A stretch of DNA of 10,187 bases from Phoronis ovalis (taxonomy: Eukaryota > Phoronida > Phoronidae): the NCBI GenBank assembly GCA_028565635.1, contig JAOXYB010066689.1, positions 1 through 10,187 of the forward strand, read 5' to 3'. Shown here in pieces: positions 5,954 to 10,187 of this stretch; position 1 is the stretch's first letter, and each line of letters opens with the position of its first letter. The translations under genes and the position numbers were made by a program. The notes beneath the pieces were generated by a model. The model did not search any database. It was not told the DNA's origin and worked only from the letters and a program-made list of their open reading frames with translations.

Positions 5954-8900
5954 CAAAACATTTATAAAGGTTTGCATCAAATGCTGAAGACATTCTTGCT
6001 TATCTCGATACCTGTCCCATTCAGGGCCTACTGCATTAATTACATGGTAGCACTGACGCTTCAATAGTTCTCCACCTGATTCTATGGGTACAGCTTCAGA
6101 AATGTATAATCTACCATGTTGACTTATGTATTCACGGCATCTTTTATCAAATTCAAATCCAGCAGCATTAGAAATGGCTGCAGCAACACCTCCACCATGC
6201 AGAAGTCTGTCATTGGCAGCATTGACAATAGCAGCAACATCAACTTTAGTGATATCTCTCGAGTAGACATGTATAGTAAGACCTTCAAGAGTTTGCATTC
6301 TAATCCCATGAGAGGCTGAAGAAATTCCTGGTATTTCAGTATCATTGCGTACCTCACTTTGCTGCAGCTTGTTTTGCAATGAGTTGTCAAAATGTTCACC
6401 TTTTCTGCTTTGACTCTGTCTACCTTTTCCTTTGTGACGATTACCTGTTTCTTGTTCAAGACCTAATTTGTTTTGTATTGTTAGTTTTGCTGCAAGAACT
6501 TCGTCTAATTCACCCACTATAACAATTTCTCTTCTATTGCTGCTTAAACTCAGGAGAACAGAGACAAATGAAAGGTTTTCCAAAAAATTATCAGTGTCTG
6601 GAATCTTGTTTAATGCCTTGCTTATGTCAACACGGTAAGATTTAGTTGTTTTCTGTATTTCTTGCAATTCTTTAATAATGTCTTCTTTAAGAGCCTCTTC
6701 ATTGGTAACAACTTCAAGTTTCACTTGAGCATCTTGTTTTTCTGTCTTACAGCCTCTACTTATTTTTTGAAACAGCTCACATTTAATGTTTTCTACATAC
6801 TCAAATATATATATGTCCAAGTTAAATTTAACTGATTTGTCATTCTTTTTCAAGTGTGATATCTCATTTTTTTTAATAGGTACAATGTCATTATTTGGCA
6901 TATTATCTGACTTAGATGGACTGGGTTGTTGTTCAGGTTGAACATCATTATGCCCTGGCCTGTCACCAATTTCATCCATTTGGCTAGTATTCTTCGATGG
7001 GTTGGGCATTTTTCCAATTCCCTCTAAAATGAAGCCTTTTGCTGCTTCAATAAAATCTTTTTGTTTGTTAATGCCAACAATTGCTATGATCTCAGGAAAC
7101 CAACTTTTTATATATACTTTATCACCAAATTTATGCACTGCATCATGAATTAAACAATCAATAGTTTCCTTTGCTAATTCGTTAACTGTCAGTTTAAGTT
7201 TAAAAATTTCAATTTTTGATTTGAATCTGTCAATTTTCCCTTGGATTGTATTAGCAACACTAGTAGCATGTCCATTATCTTTGGTGTATAGCTTGATGGT
7301 AAATGGTTGTACAAAAGATGCTGGCTCCGTAAATTCAACTATTGCATTATCCCCTAAATTTTCAAAGTAGTATTTGCATGTTATTTTTCTCATGTAACTG
7401 AAAACGTGAAAATCGACAGTAATATCCCGTTTAATTTTGTGATCTTTTGATTTCTTGCCATAAGCCACAGTCTTGCCTTTTGTTTTATTATAATTTGCCT
7501 CTTTGTCAACAGCGTCATCAGAATAATACTGCTTAGCCCCTAACAAGGAAGTAATAACTTTTCGTCCTGTTTTGAGAGATTTCATAAAATGAAGTGCTGC
7601 ATCATTAACATTAGCAGCGATCCCAGTAATGTACACTTTCTTCTGGTTTTCATCCAGTCTGATAAACAATTTTTTTGTGTCACCTTGTGTTATTTCAACT
7701 GCCTGCTTGAAAGCTAATTCATCAACTGAGTTTTCAAAATCCATTTCTCTGACCTCAACACTTGATTCCACTTTTGATACAAACTCAGTAACTGCCTTGA
7801 ATGCTGTTTCAATGTCACTATTTACTTCAATTCCATATACATCTATTGCTGAAAGCAAAGGTTCATAAAAAAAATTGAATTCGACTCGAAACTTCTCTTG
7901 CATAGCTGTTATGTCTCTTTGGTGAATTTCAGTTATATACATTGCAAGGTCATAAGAGATAGTGACTCTATTCTGAGGTTCCACAACCTTTTCAGCAGCC
8001 AGTGTTTCAAAATCATATTTATCTGACAAAACACCAACTTCAGCTGGCGAATCATATTTTCTGTTGTTTATGAAGGGCATGCCTGTGGTATCTTTCAATT
8101 CTTCTTTTGCACTTGCAGTTGGCTCACTGGAATTGTGTTGATCAGTTACAGCAATAGCATCACAATAGGATCCACTTCTAGAAAAAGGGTTATCATTATC
8201 TACATGTAAAGTCTCATCAGTCAGAGTACTCTCTCTTTCATCGTCACTCAATGCTGCCTGGTCTGAACTTTGCCTTGTTAATTCTTTAACATTGCTTTTA
8301 GGGTGATGGTTCAGTACACAAGTATTCTTTCCACCAGCATTTGCAATCCCCAAGGATACATCCACTTCAGCTTTCAAATCATTTGAAACATTGACTACAA
8401 GGCTATTTTTGCTAGCTATGTTGATTGTATCACTGACAGACATGCCTTCAAAACTGTTAGCCAACTCTGCTACATCACCAGCAGGAGGATCTTGTGGCTT
8501 TTGCTGTTCTGAAATGATTTCGCTTTTTAACTTATTTGCCATGTCATCTACTGTTACATCTTCAACTGATGACTGTGTAAAACATGTATTTAAGGACACA
8601 TCTAATACTTCTTTATCCTTGGGACTAGCACTCATACTAACATCAGATGTCTTGTGTAGTTGAATGATTCCAGACATGTGCATGTCTAGCTGTGATGTGT
8701 TAATCTCATGCTGTTTCCCATTTGGTACATGTGCATCAAGAATAGCCCTTTGATTAATATCAGTTTTGTTTTGAGAGAGGAAACCGTCCTTGGCATCAAT
8801 AGGCGTTAATGGCATACTGGTTTCAGCAGAAGCAGCACTCTGATGCAGTGTCGATATTTTATTTGCGCAACCAGTCATATCTTCTGGTTGTGTGGAACGG

Positions 8901-9115
8901 CTCCCTAAATTCTCCAAAAAACAGTTTAATAATCTATGGGCATTTTGTATTTGATACCAATTGCCAGTTAAAGCTATTTGTTGAGTTTCTAGATTTTGCT
9001 TGATCGAAGTCACACCACACTTTTCAACTTCCAACAACAATGTGTCCATTTCATATTTGGTTTTGAGAAGTACTCCAAATAATGGATTTATATGTGCTTC
9101 TACACAAGGGAACAC
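5951..9115 (-). CDS. PARP14-like: PARP14-like protein, large internal exon: KH-like modules and partial macrodomain
   Basis: PARP14-type proteins are intracellular ADP-ribosyltransferases that bind nucleic acid and ADP-ribose and act in stress and innate immune responses. This 1054-codon frame is one exon: its first codon is GTG (Val), immediately after a TAG splice acceptor, so the true start lies upstream, outside or beyond 9118. Residues 20-70 look like part of a KH-like fold. Residues 71-380 are acidic, Ser/Thr-rich and probably disordered. Three related KH-like modules follow at about 383-520, 564-700 and 762-885, separated by polar linkers (about 528-560 and 703-760). A Lys/Arg/Gln-rich linker leads to a macrodomain from about 943, with DIT (954-956), IVNAAN (963-968), HGGGV (973-977) and NAVGP (1027-1031). 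The usual Gly before DIT is Arg953. The frame ends at a TAG inside the macrodomain, with homology continuing after it. WWE and catalytic domains are not in the window. The family call is firm; the exact orthologue is not. Confidence 0.85.
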   Translation of the reverse strand: MFPCVEAHINPLFGVLLKTKYEMDTLLLEVEKCGVTSIKQNLETQQIALTGNWYQIQNAHRLLNCFLENLGSRSTQPEDMTGCANKISTLHQSAASAETSMPLTPIDAKDGFLSQNKTDINQRAILDAHVPNGKQHEINTSQLDMHMSGIIQLHKTSDVSMSASPKDKEVLDVSLNTCFTQSSVEDVTVDDMANKLKSEIISEQQKPQDPPAGDVAELANSFEGMSVSDTINIASKNSLVVNVSNDLKAEVDVSLGIANAGGKNTCVLNHHPKSNVKELTRQSSDQAALSDDERESTLTDETLHVDNDNPFSRSGSYCDAIAVTDQHNSSEPTASAKEELKDTTGMPFINNRKYDSPAEVGVLSDKYDFETLAAEKVVEPQNRVTISYDLAMYITEIHQRDITAMQEKFRVEFNFFYEPLLSAIDVYGIEVNSDIETAFKAVTEFVSKVESSVEVREMDFENSVDELAFKQAVEITQGDTKKLFIRLDENQKKVYITGIAANVNDAALHFMKSLKTGRKVITSLLGAKQYYSDDAVDKEANYNKTKGKTVAYGKKSKDHKIKRDITVDFHVFSYMRKITCKYYFENLGDNAIVEFTEPASFVQPFTIKLYTKDNGHATSVANTIQGKIDRFKSKIEIFKLKLTVNELAKETIDCLIHDAVHKFGDKVYIKSWFPEIIAIVGINKQKDFIEAAKGFILEGIGKMPNPSKNTSQMDEIGDRPGHNDVQPEQQPSPSKSDNMPNNDIVPIKKNEISHLKKNDKSVKFNLDIYIFEYVENIKCELFQKISRGCKTEKQDAQVKLEVVTNEEALKEDIIKELQEIQKTTKSYRVDISKALNKIPDTDNFLENLSFVSVLLSLSSNRREIVIVGELDEVLAAKLTIQNKLGLEQETGNRHKGKGRQSQSRKGEHFDNSLQNKLQQSEVRNDTEIPGISSASHGIRMQTLEGLTIHVYSRDITKVDVAAIVNAANDRLLHGGGVAAAISNAAGFEFDKRCREYISQHGRLYISEAVPIESGGELLKRQCYHVINAVGPEWDRYRDKQECLQHLMQTFINVL

Positions 9116-9130
9116 CTAGAAAATATACAT
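9116..9130 (-). promoter_or_regulatory. Splice acceptor at the start of the PARP14-like exon
   Basis: The minus strand reads ATGTATATTTTCTAG|GTGTTCCC, with the AG at 9117-9116. The TAG just before the exon is in frame with it, and no ATG lies between that stop and the first KH-like residues, so the exon must be entered by splicing. Taken literally, the intron phase is 0. Confidence 0.75.
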
Positions 9131-9224
9131 AATCATTTCCCATAGTATGACAAAGTAAACAAGAGGTCTGCGGGTGCAGACAGATGCCCATCATATGATG
9201 TAGTTTCTTTAGTTGTAAAGCCAT
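9118..9224 (-). other. Short unique intron sequence upstream of the PARP14-like exon
   Basis: About 100 bp with no coding sign separates the splice acceptor from the repeat array. No upstream exon of the gene is visible between here and the right end of the window. Confidence 0.5.
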
Positions 9225-9470
9225 CTATGTCACCTGGCCTAATACACCTACCAACCTATGGCCTTAAATTTGTGAATTCACCTTCGAATTTTCCAGTTAT
9301 TACTTAGTCCATCCGAAAATTGGCACTACATAACGTGCACACTCGGGAACAAACATGGCTGCTAGTCGGCCATGTTGGAAGTAATTGGGGTCAAATCTGT
9401 ACTTTGATCTGCACTTATCCTGTACCGAATATGAAGATGATCCGACAAAACTGTTATTGCGAGCCAGCAT
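9225..9470 (+). repeat. Tandem-type repeat, copy 4
   Basis: Landmarks in order are CACCTGGCCTAATACACC, ACCAACCTATGGCC (from 9250), CACCTTCGAATTTTCCAG, TAACGTGCACACTCGGGAAC, AAACATGGCTGCTAGTCGG, GTTGGAAGTAATTGGGGTC, CCTGTACCGAATATGAAG and CTGTTATTGCGAG. It is in the same orientation as copies 1-3 on the far side of the exon. The start of its ACCAACCTATG landmark is 423 bp from that of copy 6, a distance that includes copy 5. Confidence 0.75.
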
Positions 9471-9640
9471 CTTGAGAACAAACACGGCCACCAGTTGGCC
9501 ATCTTGGAAGTTATCCAGGTCTAAATTACAGCTGATCTGCACTTTGACCAGTATTTAGCATGTTCCAAATATAAAGCTAATATGATAAAAACTGAAGAAA
9601 TCATTGCAAGACAAAGAAATGTTATGCAGAACGAAAAATT
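9471..9640 (+). repeat. Tandem-type repeat, copy 5 (lacks the first half)
   Basis: It begins at the GAGAACAAACACGGCCACCAG landmark and carries GTTGGCCATCTTGGAAGTTA, TGATCTGCACTTTGACCAG, a degraded TGTTCCAAATATAAAGC and GATAAAAACTGAAG. The front half, up to TCGGGAAC in copy 4, is missing, so the unit seems to have lost it by deletion or unequal exchange. Confidence 0.65.
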
Positions 9641-9647
9641 CATATCA

Positions 9648-9925
9648 GAATTCAGCTGGCCTAATACACCCCACCAACCTATGCGCTTTGTGATCCACCT
9701 TCGAATCATTCAGTCATCGCTTCATCTTTCTCAAAACAGGCGCAACGTAACGTGCACTATCGGGAAAAAACATGGATACCAGTCGGCCATTTTGAAAGTG
9801 ATTTACATGTAAATAACAAGCGATCTGCATTTTGACCTATATTTACTCTGTACCAAACATGAAGTTGATCGGATAAAAATTGAACCAGTTATTGCGCGAC
9901 AAACAAAGTATGCACAAAAACTGTT
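9648..9925 (+). repeat. Tandem-type repeat, copy 6 (most complete)
   Basis: It runs CTGGCCTAATACACC, ACCAACCTATG at 9673-9683, CCACCTTCGAATCATTCAG, CATCGCTTCATCTTTCTC, CAACGTAACGTGCACTATCG, AACATGGATACCAGTCGGCC, GATCTGCATTTTGACC, TCTGTACCAAACATGAAG, GATCGGATAAAAATTGAACC and TTATTGCGCGACAAACAAAG. It is the best template for a family consensus. No long open frame or RNA polymerase III promoter is convincing in it. Confidence 0.75.
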
Positions 9926-10187
9926 GAAGATTCGCATCGGCATTTGACCTACTTCTCAAGGTCATTTTGAAATGTGGCCTGGCCTAATATGCCAACCAAC
10001 CTATGGCCAATGTGAATCCACCTTTGAATCGTCAACTCATCGCTTCGTCTTTCCCAAAATGGGTGGAACGTAACCATGGTTCGCACAGAATTTAGATGGC
10101 AAAATTCCAAGACTTTTCCATTACTTTTCCAGAAGATTTCATAATTTTCCATGACCATGATGCAATCACGCTATCGGGAAACATGCG
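9926..10187 (+). repeat. Tandem-type repeat, copy 7 (split, runs off the window)
   Basis: It starts with GAAGATTCGCATCGGCATTT and CTTCTCAAGGTCATTTTG, then TGGCCTGGCCTAATA, ACCAACCTATGGCC (9995-10008), CACCTTTGAATCGTC and GGAACGTAAC up to about 10073. The expected continuation, CTATCGGGAAACATG, appears only at 10171-10185. The roughly 90 bases between belong to another sequence. The window ends inside the copy. Confidence 0.7.
10075..10165 (+). mobile_element. Short TTTTCCA-rich insert inside repeat copy 7
   Basis: Between the GGAACGTAAC and CTATCGGGAAACATG landmarks, which are adjacent in copy 6, lie about 90 bp containing ACTTTTCC, TACTTTTCC and ATTTTCCATGACC. This fits a short dispersed repeat inserted into the array. 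No terminal repeats or clear target-site duplication are seen, so transposition is not shown; the edges are approximate. Confidence 0.45.

Noticed and set aside
6116-9003. Several 60-110 codon frames within the PARP14-like exon (for example 6124-6459 minus, 7629-7868 plus, 8391-8663 plus)
   Set aside because: They are other-frame shadows of the long coding exon with no independent support.
9113-9115. Translation start of the PARP14-like protein at 9115
   Set aside because: The codon is GTG, which is not a normal nuclear start, and it directly follows a good splice acceptor. The exon is internal.
9949-10158. 69-codon minus-strand frame as an upstream PARP14 exon
   Set aside because: It lies entirely in repeat copy 7 and its TTTTCCA-rich insert.
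9225-10187. CRISPR-like or tRNA-derived SINE interpretation of the repeats
   Set aside because: Units are hundreds of bases long and diverged, without unique spacers. A weak CTTCGAATC box-B-like string is present, but no matching A box or tRNA fold was found.

Overview
The window looks like nuclear DNA from an invertebrate animal. It is AT-rich and gene-sparse, coding exons carry animal splice signals, one gene is a single-exon rhodopsin-family receptor, and another is a PARP14-type macrodomain protein with KH-like modules. The palindrome TACATGTA or its core recurs in non-coding DNA (near 126, 3242, 5383 and 9804). PARP14-like genes are expanded in marine molluscs, so a lophotrochozoan, perhaps a bivalve, is my best guess. 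That is inference, not proof. Nothing bacterial, viral or plasmid-like was seen.

Layout. 1-1144: non-coding, AT-rich, with a small CpG-containing cluster of two CRE-like sites at 518-546. 1150-2211 (minus): complete intronless coding region of a 353-residue class A GPCR, with a poly(A) signal overlapping its stop codon and a likely 5'UTR splice acceptor at 2246-2247. 2248-4784: no convincing gene; it holds a strong 70-bp foldback (3661-3730) and a smaller hairpin (4120-4145). 4785-5440: three diverged copies of a head-to-tail repeat. 5441-5889: intron-like sequence. 5896-9115 (minus): one very large internal exon of a PARP14-like gene. 9118-10187: upstream intron, filled from about 9225 with four more copies of the same repeat; the last copy is split by a different short repeat.

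The PARP14-like exon starts at a splice acceptor, not at a start codon. It encodes a disordered N-terminal part, three related KH-like modules and most of a macrodomain. An in-frame TAG (5951-5953) then interrupts the macrodomain, yet recognisable macrodomain sequence resumes in the same frame and runs 18 codons to a perfect GTAAGT donor. No exon for the rest of the macrodomain, a WWE domain or the PARP catalytic domain was found before the GPCR. The copy may therefore be a damaged or truncated paralogue, a nonsense allele, an assembly error, or a gene whose remaining exons lie across a very long intron.

The two genes lie on the same strand, but nothing shows that they work together. I found no clearly new multi-gene system. 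The observations most worth following are the nonsense codon, the threefold KH-like repeat, the repeat arrays in both introns around the exon, and the foldback.
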